Made by a program: the position numbers and the translations under genes
Shown here: in pieces, positions 18,641 through 28,231 of the stretch
Position numbering within the stretch: the first letter of the stretch is position 1
Layout: each line of letters starts with the position of its first letter
Notes under the pieces: generated by a model
Seen by the model: only the letters and a program-made list of their open reading frames with translations
What the model was told of the DNA's origin: nothing
Database searches by the model: none
NCBI GenBank assembly: GCA_019753155.1
Contig: JAIELG010000025.1
Span: 1-50,337, forward strand
DNA length: 50,337 bases
Source of the DNA: Burkholderiales bacterium
GTDB taxonomy: Bacteria > Pseudomonadota > Gammaproteobacteria > Burkholderiales > JABEVD01
Direction: 5' to 3'

Positions 18641-19992
18641 TATTTCAAGTCGAAGCGATCCAACAGGTGGTACAGGGCTGCGCGGCTCACCCCAAGCAAG
18701 TCCGCAGTCTGGCTGACATTGCCGTTCGTGCGTCCCAGCACCCGGATGATTGCCTTGCGCTCCGCCTCCTCCCTGATCTGCCTGAGATTGATCGGCGCGG
18801 CTTCCTTTTGGGCGGCATCGAGCGAAAGATCGGACAAGGTGATTTGCGTGCTCTCGGCCATGATCACCGCGCGCTTGATGACGTTTTCCATCTGCCGCAC
18901 ATTGCCTGGCCATTCATGACTTTCGATGGCCTCCATGGCATCGGGCTTGAACCCCTTCAATGAACGCTTCTGCTGGCGGCTGAATTTATCCAGGAAAGCA
19001 TGCGCGAGCAGGGCTGCATCCCCCTCGCGCTGCCGCAAGGGGGGGATATTCACGCTGATTTCGCTCAGGCGATAATAGAGATCTTCGCGGAACCTGCCCT
19101 GCTTGATCAAATCCTGAAGATTTTGATGCGTCGCGCACACCACGCGCACATCCACAGGAATCTCGCCCCGCCCGCCCAAACGCTCGATCACCCGTTCCTG
19201 CAGGAATCTCAGTAATTTTGCCTGCAGGGGAAAAGGCAAATCCCCGATTTCATCCAGGAACAAGGTTCCGCCATTGGCATACTCTATGCGCCCGATCGTC
19301 TGCTTGGCAGCTCCGGTAAATGCCCCTTTCTCGAAACCGAACAATTCGCTTTCCAGAAGGTTTTCCGGAATGGCCGCGCAATTGATCGCAACCGAACGCT
19401 TGTCGGCGCGGCTGCTCAACTGATGCAGCGCACGCGCGAGCAATTCCTTGCCCGTTCCGCTTTCCCCAAGAATCAGCACCGTTGCATCCGAAGGCGCCAC
19501 CTTCTCGATGGTCCGGCATACCTTCAGCATCTGCGGATCGCAGGTGATGATGCCCTGCATCGGCGTATCCGATTGCTTGAGGCGCAAGCGGTAATTTTCC
19601 TGCTCCAGCTTATGCAATCTCAGCGCGCGCCCGACGATCAGCGAAAGCATTTCGGACTCGAACGGTTTCTGGTAAAAATCATAAGCGCCTATGCCTATGG
19701 CCCGCACGGCATTGCCCATATCCTGGTTGCCTGTCACGACAATCACCTTCGTTCCGGGCGCAAGCATCAGGATCTGCTCCAGCGTATTGAGTCCCTCGCT
19801 CGCGCCATCAGGATCCGGCGGCAAGCCAAGATCCAGAATCACGACCGATGGCTCGAAGCGGCGGATCTGCGATAGGGCACCCTCCCTGTCGCCGGCGACC
19901 TGGACATCATAGGCATCCAGGCTCCAGCGCAACTGTTTCTGGATGCCCACATCGTCTTCAACCAGCAGCAAAGTATCTTTAGAAGTATTCAC
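18640..19992 (-). CDS. prsR: Sigma-54-dependent response regulator PrsR
   Basis: Response regulator that activates sigma-54 promoters, 450 residues. Receiver domain 1-125 with phospho-acceptor Asp54 (VVILDLGLPP) and Lys109. AAA+ domain with Walker A GESGTGKE at 176-183 and the sigma-54 contact loop GAFTGA at 223-228. C-terminal Fis-type HTH in GNVSQTADLLGVSRAALYHLL. It is coupled to prsK by a four-base overlap, and the pair matches, as I recall, the PEP-CTERM-box regulators found in XrtA genomes. Two sigma-54 promoters upstream of the PEP-CTERM gene at 38896 are its likely targets. Confidence 0.92.
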   Translation of the reverse strand: MNTSKDTLLLVEDDVGIQKQLRWSLDAYDVQVAGDREGALSQIRRFEPSVVILDLGLPPDPDGASEGLNTLEQILMLAPGTKVIVVTGNQDMGNAVRAIGIGAYDFYQKPFESEMLSLIVGRALRLHKLEQENYRLRLKQSDTPMQGIITCDPQMLKVCRTIEKVAPSDATVLILGESGTGKELLARALHQLSSRADKRSVAINCAAIPENLLESELFGFEKGAFTGAAKQTIGRIEYANGGTLFLDEIGDLPFPLQAKLLRFLQERVIERLGGRGEIPVDVRVVCATHQNLQDLIKQGRFREDLYYRLSEISVNIPPLRQREGDAALLAHAFLDKFSRQQKRSLKGFKPDAMEAIESHEWPGNVRQMENVIKRAVIMAESTQITLSDLSLDAAQKEAAPINLRQIREEAERKAIIRVLGRTNGNVSQTADLLGVSRAALYHLLDRFDLK

Positions 19993-22070
19993 ACCCTTAC
20001 CCCAACGCCGACAGCATCTATCTTAACCGAAACGGGAATGATAATCCGAAATGTTGTGCCGCGCCCCAAAGCGCTGACAACTTCCACATCCCCGCCCAAC
20101 TCACGCACATATTCACGGCATTCATGCGCCCCTATCCCCATTCCAGAAGATTTGGTCGAATCGAAGGGACGGAACAGGCGTTCTCGAACGAAGGTTTCAT
20201 CCATGCCCTTCCCATTGTCTTCCACCTCCATGACAGCCCAATTATCCCGGCTCGCCAGACGAATTTCCACCTTCCCGTCATAATGCGTGGCCTCGCATGC
20301 ATTCTGAACGACATGCCCCACAACCCGGCCCAGCCGCTCCCAATCCGCCGACACTGCGACATCCTGATCGGGAAGTTTCAGGGACGGATGCGGTTTGAGC
20401 ACAGACTTGTCCTCGAGGACCGCTTGCAGTAAAGCAGTCAGCGACACTTCGGCAAGCGGCGCCTCACCGCCTTTGCCGCTGCGCAACTGCGACAGCAAAT
20501 GATTCATTTTTTCCACGGAATTTTCGACAGTAATCAGCATATCTTCCTGGAACTCCGGGTTGTCCCTGTATTTTTCCGCGTTGGACAGCATCAGGGAAAG
20601 CTGCGCCACGAGATTTTTCAAGTCATGCACCACGAATGCCGACATCCTGTTGAAGGAATCGAATTGCCTGGCCACCAGCAAGGCATCCGTCGCCTGCTTT
20701 TGTGCAAGGCTGTTCGCCAGTTGATGCCCTGCCGCCTTGAGCAGGTCGCAGGCTTCCCAGTTGAAATGAAATTCGCTTCTGGGCTGCATCAGGATAATGA
20801 ATCCGATCAGCCGCTCATTCAGGATCAATGGCACGACAAGCCAAACCCGCGGCAAATCCAGAAGCCACGCAGGCACTTCCAGATCGCCGTAAAGCTCGCG
20901 GTTGGGAACATACTCGTCCAGATTGATCACCCATTTCGAACGGGTCAGGAAGCGAATCATGGAATCGTCGTCAGGCACCATCACGTCTGGCATGGCGATA
21001 TTCCACCTTGCCGCACAAACGAATCCCCTCTTTTCTTCCCTCATCCATAATGCGCCGGCCGGGCTTTCCACCAAAGCGGCAATCGCCTTGATCGCCACCT
21101 CGTAAATCTGTCGCCCGGGATCGGAAACAGTCAGCGTGTGGGTGAACCTGAGCCATTCCTCCCGATAATCATACTTGTAACTGAAAAAATGCTTGCTCAA
21201 CAATACTTTCAGCTTCGAGCGTATGCTTCCGGAAAAGAAAACCGTCAGCAATACCAGGGATGCGCCGAAAAGGAATGCAATTTGCAAGACGGAACCCCAG
21301 GTTCCGCCGAAAATCCGGATGTAGTAGCCCGCCGCCGCCATCACGATAAGATAAATGCCCGCGCCGAACAGGGATGCCGTATGGAATACGACATGGCGCG
21401 ACATATGGACGCGCAACGACCATTGTGGATTGCGCGCGGCAGAGACCATGATAAGGGGGGCAACTATCGCATTCACGATCCCCCGCGCCGACCAGAGATT
21501 CATGTTGACATGCCGGAAAAGCATGGCTTCCGAATAAAGGAAAAAGTCGTAGGCGAACATTGTCCCGACTGCCATGCACATGAACTTGATCGCCCACTTT
21601 GAATCAGGATGGGTATTCCTGTAAAGCTGCTCGATCAGAACGATCCCGATCACGGCCAGCAACACATGCCCGATGATATTCGCCAGGAAATATTCCGCAT
21701 TGGGGTGCAGATACCCCGACTGGATGAAAATCACGAAAACCAGGAGACCCGCGGAAACCGCGATCGCTATGTATTTGAATGAAAGCAGATCTGAACCGGC
21801 ACTGCCTTCCGCCTGCCTCGCCCCGGTCAGAACATCCCAGACAAAAGCCAGCCAGATCGCGCTGCGCAGGACATCCATCGCTTCCACGGGCAAATCGGGG
21901 CCGTATCCGGCAAAAGCGCTTACGCCTGCCCAGACCGATGTGACAAGGCATGCGGCTGCCAGCAATGCTCCGCGGTAGCGCCCTCGCCAGCCAATGAGCA
22001 GGAACACCCCCAGGAAAGCGAAGACGATCGCAGTCGCAAGATAGCTGACGGTCACTATGGGTATGTTCAT
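19989..22070 (-). CDS. prsK: Membrane sensor histidine kinase PrsK
   Basis: A 693-residue sensor kinase, partner of PrsR. The first 300 residues hold about nine or ten membrane helices. A GAF-like domain follows (about 320-455: SPAGALWMREEKRGFVCAARW ... LPRVWLVVPLILNERLIGFIIL). The phospho-acceptor is His482 in FVVHDLKNLVAQ, a short H box typical of this family. The HATPase domain shows NACEATHYDG (N box), VEDNGKGM (G1), LFRPFDSTKSSGMGIG and GRGTTF. It precedes prsR with a four-base overlap and follows the sugar transferase gene by 13 bases. Confidence 0.92.
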   Translation of the reverse strand: MNIPIVTVSYLATAIVFAFLGVFLLIGWRGRYRGALLAAACLVTSVWAGVSAFAGYGPDLPVEAMDVLRSAIWLAFVWDVLTGARQAEGSAGSDLLSFKYIAIAVSAGLLVFVIFIQSGYLHPNAEYFLANIIGHVLLAVIGIVLIEQLYRNTHPDSKWAIKFMCMAVGTMFAYDFFLYSEAMLFRHVNMNLWSARGIVNAIVAPLIMVSAARNPQWSLRVHMSRHVVFHTASLFGAGIYLIVMAAAGYYIRIFGGTWGSVLQIAFLFGASLVLLTVFFSGSIRSKLKVLLSKHFFSYKYDYREEWLRFTHTLTVSDPGRQIYEVAIKAIAALVESPAGALWMREEKRGFVCAARWNIAMPDVMVPDDDSMIRFLTRSKWVINLDEYVPNRELYGDLEVPAWLLDLPRVWLVVPLILNERLIGFIILMQPRSEFHFNWEACDLLKAAGHQLANSLAQKQATDALLVARQFDSFNRMSAFVVHDLKNLVAQLSLMLSNAEKYRDNPEFQEDMLITVENSVEKMNHLLSQLRSGKGGEAPLAEVSLTALLQAVLEDKSVLKPHPSLKLPDQDVAVSADWERLGRVVGHVVQNACEATHYDGKVEIRLASRDNWAVMEVEDNGKGMDETFVRERLFRPFDSTKSSGMGIGAHECREYVRELGGDVEVVSALGRGTTFRIIIPVSVKIDAVGVGVRV

Positions 22071-22083
22071 CTATGCATCGAGG

Positions 22084-23484
22084 CTATCTTGCGCCCTTGC
22101 CCCACAACACAACCTGTATGGTCTGGAACAGGATCATGAAATCCAGGAACATGCTGTGGTTCTTGACGTAATACAAATCGTACTGAAGTTTCTCGAGCGC
22201 ATCCTCTATCGACGCGCCATAGGCATAGCGTACCTGGGCCCATCCCGTAATTCCGGGCTTCACGCTATGCCTGCATTTGTAGTATGAAATCTCGTCGGCA
22301 AGCTTCTCGACAAAATAGGGCCGTTCCGGGCGCGGCCCGACAAAACTCATATCCCCCTTGAACACATTGAATATCTGCGGCAACTCATCGATGCGAAGCT
22401 TGCGCAGAATGCGTCCCATCCGGGTGATACGGTCATCATTCTTCGCAGCCCACTTGGGCACCCCGCCCTTTTCCGCATCGGCCCACATGCTCCGGAATTT
22501 ATATATCGTAAACACCTGGTCGTTTTGCCCCACCCGTTCCTGGCGATAGATCACCGGAAAACCGCTCTCGACGATGATGAGCAAAGCCGCTATGGCCATC
22601 ACGGGCAAGGTGAGGGCAAGCAGCAATCCGCTCGCGCACAGGTCGAAAATGCGCTTGTTGATATCGCGCGTCAGTCCGTTTTGAAACCCTTCGGAGTGGA
22701 TCATCCAGCTCGCATTGAGGGTCTCGAGCTGCAATTGTCCGGCTTCTCTTTCGAAAAGAGTCGAAAGCTCGGTAATTTTGATGCCCATCAGCTTGCATGC
22801 CAGCAATTCATCCAGGGGCAATCCGCCTCGCCTGTCCCGGATGGCGATAACGATTTCCGCGATTTCGTGGCGTTTCGATATGTCCGGCAGGGTGCCCTCA
22901 TCGGACAGGATTTTGGAATTATCGACGAAATGATGCGTCCCTCCCAAAGGCAGGTAACCCACGACATTCAATCTCCGCGCGACATCCCGCTTTTCGATCA
23001 ATGCGCTTATTTTTGCGGCCCTGCTGCCGGTTCCGAGAACGAGTATTCTCCGCTTCAAACTATCCAGATCCGCCCATCTGAACAGAAGCAATCTGACAAT
23101 TGCCGAGCCGGATATCGCCAGGATATAGGCCAGGACGAAAATGCCGCGTCCCAGAAAGAAGCCCGGGATCAGATAAAAAACCAAGGTCATCAGAACAAAG
23201 CCCAGGGTGGCGCTCCCGGCAAGGCGCAGCATCATCCCCCTCAGCCCGCCTTCCCACTCCCAAAAATCATACAGGCCGAACATCATCATGCTCGAAATCA
23301 TGACTGCGGTAAAAGCCAAGGCTTTCGGCAGGAGATCGCCAATCGTGGCATAGGGGATCTGACCGACATGGAGCCAGCGCAAAGCGGCGCCCGCATAGAT
23401 CGACCCCACGAAAATCATTGCCTCCAGCATGAGAAGCAGCAGGATGCTTCGCGGAACATAATGGCGGAAGAAACGTATCATCAA
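22084..23484 (-). CDS. XrtA-system undecaprenyl-phosphate sugar phosphotransferase
   Basis: Polyprenyl-phosphate sugar-1-phosphate transferase that would start the repeat unit of the exopolysaccharide, 466 residues. Four membrane helices in the first 130 residues are followed by a CoA-binding-like Rossmann segment (RRILVLGTGSRAAK, about 150-235). The bacterial sugar transferase domain then shows KRIFDLCASG, a membrane hairpin, YRQERVGQNDQVFTIYKFRSM, LRKLRIDELPQ, NVFKGDMSFVGPRPERP and KPGITGWAQV. It corresponds to the XrtA-linked family (TIGR03013, from memory). It is first of the minus-strand arm and divergent from the export operon. Confidence 0.9.
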   Translation of the reverse strand: MMIRFFRHYVPRSILLLLMLEAMIFVGSIYAGAALRWLHVGQIPYATIGDLLPKALAFTAVMISSMMMFGLYDFWEWEGGLRGMMLRLAGSATLGFVLMTLVFYLIPGFFLGRGIFVLAYILAISGSAIVRLLLFRWADLDSLKRRILVLGTGSRAAKISALIEKRDVARRLNVVGYLPLGGTHHFVDNSKILSDEGTLPDISKRHEIAEIVIAIRDRRGGLPLDELLACKLMGIKITELSTLFEREAGQLQLETLNASWMIHSEGFQNGLTRDINKRIFDLCASGLLLALTLPVMAIAALLIIVESGFPVIYRQERVGQNDQVFTIYKFRSMWADAEKGGVPKWAAKNDDRITRMGRILRKLRIDELPQIFNVFKGDMSFVGPRPERPYFVEKLADEISYYKCRHSVKPGITGWAQVRYAYGASIEDALEKLQYDLYYVKNHSMFLDFMILFQTIQVVLWGKGAR

Positions 23485-23589
23485 AACCGTGCAGAATTGT
23501 CAATCCTGCGGATTCTACCCCATAACCCGCCAAAATTGACACTTAATTGCTGCATTGAAAACAATACCGCGGCGCCGGCACCTGCAAAT

Positions 23590-23618
23590 TTGAACTATCA
23601 GGGGATGCAAAGTAGAAT
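23590..23618 (+). promoter_or_regulatory. Sigma-70 type promoter of the exopolysaccharide/XrtA operon
   Basis: TTGAAC (23590-23595) and TAGAAT (23613-23618) are separated by exactly 17 bases in the 219-base divergent gap, predicting a start near 23626, about 78 bases before the first gene. No sigma-54 GG-N10-GC element was found in this gap, so the operon appears to use the housekeeping factor. Confidence 0.6.
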
Positions 23619-23703
23619 ATGCCATCTTTCGGACTCGATTTAGGCAAACCCTGCCGGTCGAAACGCCGGTTTTCTTGCAATATTACTCGCTGGAGGCGAT
23701 GCT

Positions 23704-24327
23704 GTGGACAGGATGCAATCTGGAATCAGGCTGGCATTAACTGCATGCATCCTTGCGATCCTGCTCGGGGGCTGCGCGGGCAGCCATCCGCCGGCCCCGG
23801 CCAATGTAGGGGATGCCCATGCCCATGACTATGTGATCGGACCGGGAGACAACCTCAGCATCGTTGTATGGCACAATACTGAAATATCGGAAACCATACC
23901 GGTCAGGCCTGACGGAAAAATCTCGACGCCTTTGGTGGAAGACATGATCGCCGCGGGTAAAACCCCCACACAACTTGCGCGCGATCTGGAAAAGGCGCTC
24001 TCCAAATACATCCAGGACCCCATCGCCACAGTGGTGGTGACAGGCTTCAACGGACCCTATAACCAGCAAATTCGCGTCATCGGCCAGGCTGCAAAACCAC
24101 AGGCTTTGCAATATCGGGACGACATGACGCTGATGGATGTCATGATAGCGGTCGGGGGGATAACCGAGTTCGCCGCAGGCAACAGGGCATCGATCCTGCG
24201 CAAGATCGATGGCTCGGAGAAGCAGTTTTCGGTGCGGCTCGACGACCTGATGAAAAATGGAGACATTTCGGCCAATGTGCAGATGCGTCCCGGAGACGTG
24301 CTGATCATTCCGGAAAGTTACTTCTGA
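23704..24327 (+). CDS. XrtA-system polysaccharide export lipoprotein (Wza-like)
   Basis: Outer-membrane polysaccharide export protein, 207 residues. A lipoprotein signal ends in LLGGC with Cys24. The Poly_export domain starts HDYVIGPGDNLSIVVWHN and contains SETIPVRPDGKISTPLVEDM. A SLBB-like domain follows (IRVIGQAAKPQALQYRDDMTLMDVMIAVGG), ending MRPGDVLIIPESYF. The start is GTG 23704, with GGAGG seven bases upstream; ATG 23713 is the alternative. First gene of the plus-strand operon. It should form the outer-membrane exit for the polymer controlled by the next two genes. Confidence 0.9.
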   Translation: MDRMQSGIRLALTACILAILLGGCAGSHPPAPANVGDAHAHDYVIGPGDNLSIVVWHNTEISETIPVRPDGKISTPLVEDMIAAGKTPTQLARDLEKALSKYIQDPIATVVVTGFNGPYNQQIRVIGQAAKPQALQYRDDMTLMDVMIAVGGITEFAAGNRASILRKIDGSEKQFSVRLDDLMKNGDISANVQMRPGDVLIIPESYF

Positions 24328-24346
24328 GAGTTCCAGGATTTTAAAC

Positions 24347-25882
24347 ATGCATGAAATTCTTTCCCTGTTATTGGTGCACACCCTCGCCATATGGCGGCAC
24401 CGCTGGTATATCATCGCAACGGCATGGGTCGTATCCATAGGCGGATGGATTGCAGTACATTATGTACCTGACCGCTTCGAGGCTTCCGCACGGGTCTACG
24501 TGGACACGCAATCCCTGCTCAGGCCGCTTATGGCCGGAATTGCCGTGCAGCCCAACACCAACCAGCAGGTCGCAATCATGGCCAACACCCTGATCAACCG
24601 GCCCAACCTGGAAAAAGTTGCCCGAATGACGGATCTCGCTCTGGATGCGAAAAACCCTTCCCAGATGGAAGCCATCCTCAACGATTTGTCCTCGAGGATC
24701 ACCCTCAAGGGAACGGGATACGAGGACAACCTGTACACGATCGCCTACGAGAACCAGAATCCTGTCCTTGCAAAAAAAGTCGTGCAATCCCTGCTCAATA
24801 TTTTTGTCGAAAACGGGCTCGGCAACAACAGAAAGAATATCGCCTCCTCGGAAAAGTTCATCGAGGATCAACTGCAAACTTACGAATCCAAGCTGGTCGA
24901 CGCCGAAAATGCGCTGAAGGAATTCAAGCGAAGCAACATAGGCAGCATGCCGGGGCAGGCAGGACAGGACTATTATTCCGAACTCGGCGCAACCCAGGAC
25001 AAGATGAACCAGGCCGAAATGTCACTCAGGGAAGCCGAGAACCGGCGCGACTCCCTGAAACGTCAACTCTCGGGCGATGACCCGACTCTCCTTGCCGATA
25101 CGTCCACGACAAGTTCCACGCCTGAAATCGATGCCCGTATCCAGGCATTGAAAACGAACCTGGATAACCTGCGGCTGAAATATACGGACCTGTATCCCGA
25201 TGTCGTCGCGACAAAACGGCTCATTGCCGAACTGGAAGCCACAAGAAAAAAGGAAGCAACGCTCAGGAAACCTGTTTCCGGACTCTCCCAGAATTCCTTC
25301 TACGAGCAACTGAATCTCTCCCTTTCCGAGGCGGAAGCCGATGTCGCATCCATGCGCGCCAGAGTGCAGGGATACCAGATGCGCTACGACCAGTTGAAAG
25401 CCCAGGCAAACAGGATACCCGAGGTGGAAGCCGAGTACACCCAGCTCACCCGGAATTACGACATTTACAAGAAAAATTACGAATCCCTTCTGTCGAGGCG
25501 TGAATCCGCCAAGATGTCGGGCGAAATGGAGGCCAAAACGGATGTCGTGGATTTCCGCGTCATCGATCCCCCACGCGTTCCGCTCACCCCATCCTCACCG
25601 AACCGTCCGCTGCTGATGTCCGTTGTGCTTCTCGGCGGCATTGCTGCAGGTATCGCGCTCGCATTTCTGAGAAGCCAGATCAGGCGCACTGTCGACAACC
25701 GCAAAGACCTGCTCAACCTGACGGATATGCCCTTGCTGGGCATGGTGACGATGATCGATTCGCAGGATGTCCTGACGAGGGAACGAAAAGGCTTGATGGC
25801 CTACATTGCGGTCACAATCAGTCTGTTTGTCACCTACGGCATATTGATTGCGCTGAATTTCATCATGAGCAAACCAGGTTAA
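24347..25882 (+). CDS. XrtA-system polysaccharide chain-length determinant (Wzz/BCP family)
   Basis: Inner-membrane bacterial polysaccharide co-polymerase, 511 residues. One membrane helix lies near residues 18-38 (YIIATAWVVSIGGWIAVHYV), then a Wzz domain (VPDRFEASARVYVDTQSLLRP), long periplasmic coiled coils (about 165-265 and 325-395), a proline-rich stretch (RVIDPPRVPLTPSSPNRP), and two more helices near 420-442 and 482-503. The family member linked to exosortase A is TIGR03007 as I recall it. AGGA lies upstream of ATG 24347. It works with the adjacent autokinase to set chain length and export. Confidence 0.9.
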   Translation: MHEILSLLLVHTLAIWRHRWYIIATAWVVSIGGWIAVHYVPDRFEASARVYVDTQSLLRPLMAGIAVQPNTNQQVAIMANTLINRPNLEKVARMTDLALDAKNPSQMEAILNDLSSRITLKGTGYEDNLYTIAYENQNPVLAKKVVQSLLNIFVENGLGNNRKNIASSEKFIEDQLQTYESKLVDAENALKEFKRSNIGSMPGQAGQDYYSELGATQDKMNQAEMSLREAENRRDSLKRQLSGDDPTLLADTSTTSSTPEIDARIQALKTNLDNLRLKYTDLYPDVVATKRLIAELEATRKKEATLRKPVSGLSQNSFYEQLNLSLSEAEADVASMRARVQGYQMRYDQLKAQANRIPEVEAEYTQLTRNYDIYKKNYESLLSRRESAKMSGEMEAKTDVVDFRVIDPPRVPLTPSSPNRPLLMSVVLLGGIAAGIALAFLRSQIRRTVDNRKDLLNLTDMPLLGMVTMIDSQDVLTRERKGLMAYIAVTISLFVTYGILIALNFIMSKPG

Positions 25883-25885
25883 AAC

Positions 25886-26659
25886 ATGAGCACAGATCAA
25901 ACAACCTCCTCGCAGGAGGCGACATCCCAGTATCGGGAAATCAATCTGGAAGGGCTGCGGGCGCGCAACATCATCACGCCCCATGGAGATCACACCCGCA
26001 GCGCGGAAGAATTCAGGATGATCAAGCGCCCCCTTCTGGACAATGCATTCGACAGCACCATCCCGAACGGCAATCTGATCATGGTGACAAGTTCCCTCCC
26101 CGGGGAAGGCAAAACATTCTGCACAATCAACCTGGCGATGAGCATCGCGATGGAGCTGAACCGCACCCTGCTGCTGGTCGATGCGGATGTCTCCAAACCG
26201 TCGGTGCTCCGTCAACTCGGCATCACCAGCGACAAAGGGCTGCTCGACCTGTTGCAGGACAAGAACCTGAAACTGGCTGATGTCCTGATCAGGACGAATA
26301 TCGAGAACTTCTCGGTTCTGCCTTCAGGCCGCCATCACAAGAAGGCCACTGAACTCCTCGCCAGCGAAGCCATGGCAGAACTGCTTCAGGACATGGCCCA
26401 GCGCTATCCTGACCGCATCATATTGTTCGATTCCCCACCGCTTCTCGTCACCACGGAAGCCAGCGTGCTTGCCTCGCACATGGGTCAGATCGTCATGGTG
26501 GTCGAAGCCGAGAAGACGCCGCAGCCGGCAGTCAGGGAAGCCCTTTCCCTGATCGACTCCTGCGACATCGTCGGCATTGTGCTCAACAAAACCACCTCCA
26601 TACCTGGGGCCGGACATTACGGGTATGGGTACGGATATGGATATGGCCAACATAACTAG
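25886..26659 (+). CDS. XrtA-associated BY-type tyrosine autokinase
   Basis: Cytoplasmic tyrosine kinase of the CpsD/Wzc-C type, 257 residues. Walker A is LPGEGKT at 71-77, Walker A-prime LLVDAD at 96-101, and Walker B IILFDSPPLL near 185. The C-terminal tail is a Gly-Tyr ladder, HYGYGYGYGYGQHN, giving the tyrosine cluster expected for autophosphorylation. Gap to the upstream chain-length gene is three bases. Phosphorylation cycles of this partner normally control polymer assembly. The tail-coding DNA also holds the candidate start codons of the next gene in another frame. Confidence 0.92.
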   Translation: MSTDQTTSSQEATSQYREINLEGLRARNIITPHGDHTRSAEEFRMIKRPLLDNAFDSTIPNGNLIMVTSSLPGEGKTFCTINLAMSIAMELNRTLLLVDADVSKPSVLRQLGITSDKGLLDLLQDKNLKLADVLIRTNIENFSVLPSGRHHKKATELLASEAMAELLQDMAQRYPDRIILFDSPPLLVTTEASVLASHMGQIVMVVEAEKTPQPAVREALSLIDSCDIVGIVLNKTTSIPGAGHYGYGYGYGYGQHN

Positions 26660-28166
26660 GTTCCCCAGAGCCTTGGCCATATTCACCATTTCGATCGCAC
26701 AGACTTCGCACGCTGCGGACTGGAAAGTCACGCCGCATGCCCATGCATCCGAAACCTATTCGGACAATCTGACACTCGCCGGCCCCAACCAGGAAATCGG
26801 GGATTTCATCAGCGAAGTGACGCCGGGCATCAATCTCCAGGAAACCGGCAGCAGGACAAAAGCAAGTCTCGATTACAGCCTTCAAAGGCTCTCATATAAA
26901 AACCAGAACCGGCTCGACCATGTTTACTCGCATCTGGTTACGATGGGCGAAGCGGACTTGATCGAAAAATCCATGTTTCTCGATGCAAATGCTTCCATAA
27001 GCCAGCAGCCCATCTCCCTCAATGCAGCAATCGGCGCCAACAACAGCAATCCGACGGGAAATATCGTCAATGTCGCCACCTGGAGCCTGAGTCCCTATCT
27101 GAAGCACCGTTTCGGTTCGGCGGCCCAGGGGGAAATCCGTTTCACGCATCAAGCCCAAAGCTACAGTTCAGGCGGCCCATCCAACACGGGGATCGGCACA
27201 CTGTCGAATTCGACAAACAACAGCATGAAATTCGCCCTGAGCAGCGGCACCATGTTCAACAACCTGCTCTGGGGGCTAAGTTACAACAATTCGAAAATCG
27301 GGTACACCGCCAGGCCCGACTCCAGACTGACTGACTATTCGGCCAGCATCGGATACATTTTCACGCCGAAATTCAAGATCATGCTCACCGGGGGCAATGA
27401 GAACAACAGCTATGTTTACATCGGCGCCAAACCCCAGGGTGCATACTGGAGTACGGAAGCCACCTGGGCGCCGACTTCGCATACGAAGGTCTCGGTCGCC
27501 ATGGGCCAAAGATACTTCGGCAAAACCCAGTCCATGACGCTCAACCACGTCACCCGCCTCACATCGCTGCAGGCGGCCTACAGCCAGGATGTCACGGCCG
27601 GCGTCCTGCAGCAATCCATGACTCCGGCAGCCGTTCTCGATCAGTTGCTCAAGGCGCAGATCCCGAATAATGCCGCGCGGCAGCAAGCCGTGCAATCCAT
27701 GCTCGCATCCCTTGGAACGCAAGCTGCCTTGCTGGGGCAGAGCATTACGACCAACCAGGTCTATCTGCACAAGAAATTCACCACCACGATGGGAATCAAC
27801 CTGCCCAAAAGCATCATCGTTTTGACGGCTTTCAGCAGCAGCAGCAGTTCTCTGGAGCAGGGCGGATCATTCCTGCAAGGGAGCGTCAATTATGGCGCAG
27901 TCAACCAGCAGGGCGGCACCGCAAGCTGGAATTGGCAAATTTCCCCCAAGCTGAGTTCCAATATCAGCGCCACGCTGACGGCATTCGACTTCCCGGGACA
28001 AAACCTCAAGGAGAACAGCAGCCTGTATCTTTTCGGGCTGACAAGAAAATTCGCCCATGGCATGAGCGGCAACATCTCGTACCGGCGTCAGGCTTTCGAT
28101 TCCAATCCTGCAATCTTGAATTATGCTGAAAATGCGATTATCGCCAGCCTGAGTTACCAAAATTGA
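26643..28166 (+). CDS. XrtA-system outer-membrane beta-barrel protein (TIGR03016-like)
   Basis: Large predicted outer-membrane barrel protein, 507 residues from ATG 26643. The start gives a signal peptide MANITRFPRALAIFTISIA with cleavage after SHA. ATGs at 26637 and 26625 would add acidic residues in front and are less likely. The mature part alternates polar and aromatic residues in strands (ASETYSDNLTLAGPNQE, KTKASLDYSLQRLSY) and ends in SLSYQN-type sequence with an aromatic near the C terminus, as in barrels. Family assignment is from memory of XrtA loci (PEP-CTERM system-associated outer membrane protein). Role in polymer export or anchoring is inferred. Confidence 0.78.
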   Translation: MANITRFPRALAIFTISIAQTSHAADWKVTPHAHASETYSDNLTLAGPNQEIGDFISEVTPGINLQETGSRTKASLDYSLQRLSYKNQNRLDHVYSHLVTMGEADLIEKSMFLDANASISQQPISLNAAIGANNSNPTGNIVNVATWSLSPYLKHRFGSAAQGEIRFTHQAQSYSSGGPSNTGIGTLSNSTNNSMKFALSSGTMFNNLLWGLSYNNSKIGYTARPDSRLTDYSASIGYIFTPKFKIMLTGGNENNSYVYIGAKPQGAYWSTEATWAPTSHTKVSVAMGQRYFGKTQSMTLNHVTRLTSLQAAYSQDVTAGVLQQSMTPAAVLDQLLKAQIPNNAARQQAVQSMLASLGTQAALLGQSITTNQVYLHKKFTTTMGINLPKSIIVLTAFSSSSSSLEQGGSFLQGSVNYGAVNQQGGTASWNWQISPKLSSNISATLTAFDFPGQNLKENSSLYLFGLTRKFAHGMSGNISYRRQAFDSNPAILNYAENAIIASLSYQN

Positions 28167-28231
28167 GACGGCACAGTGGCCAAAACTCAATGACACCACA
28201 GCCGGAATCCAACGAAAGGGACTTGGCAACA

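Noticed and set aside
22970-23540. Half palindrome GTGTCA near 23535 on the minus strand as a third PrsR box
   Set aside because: It lacks the matching ACAC half and no sigma-54 element lies downstream.
23485-23703. Possible sigma-54 promoter for the export operon
   Set aside because: GG and GC pairs occur, but none with the required ten-base spacing and flanking TGGCAC/TTGC; a 17-base-spaced sigma-70 promoter fits better.
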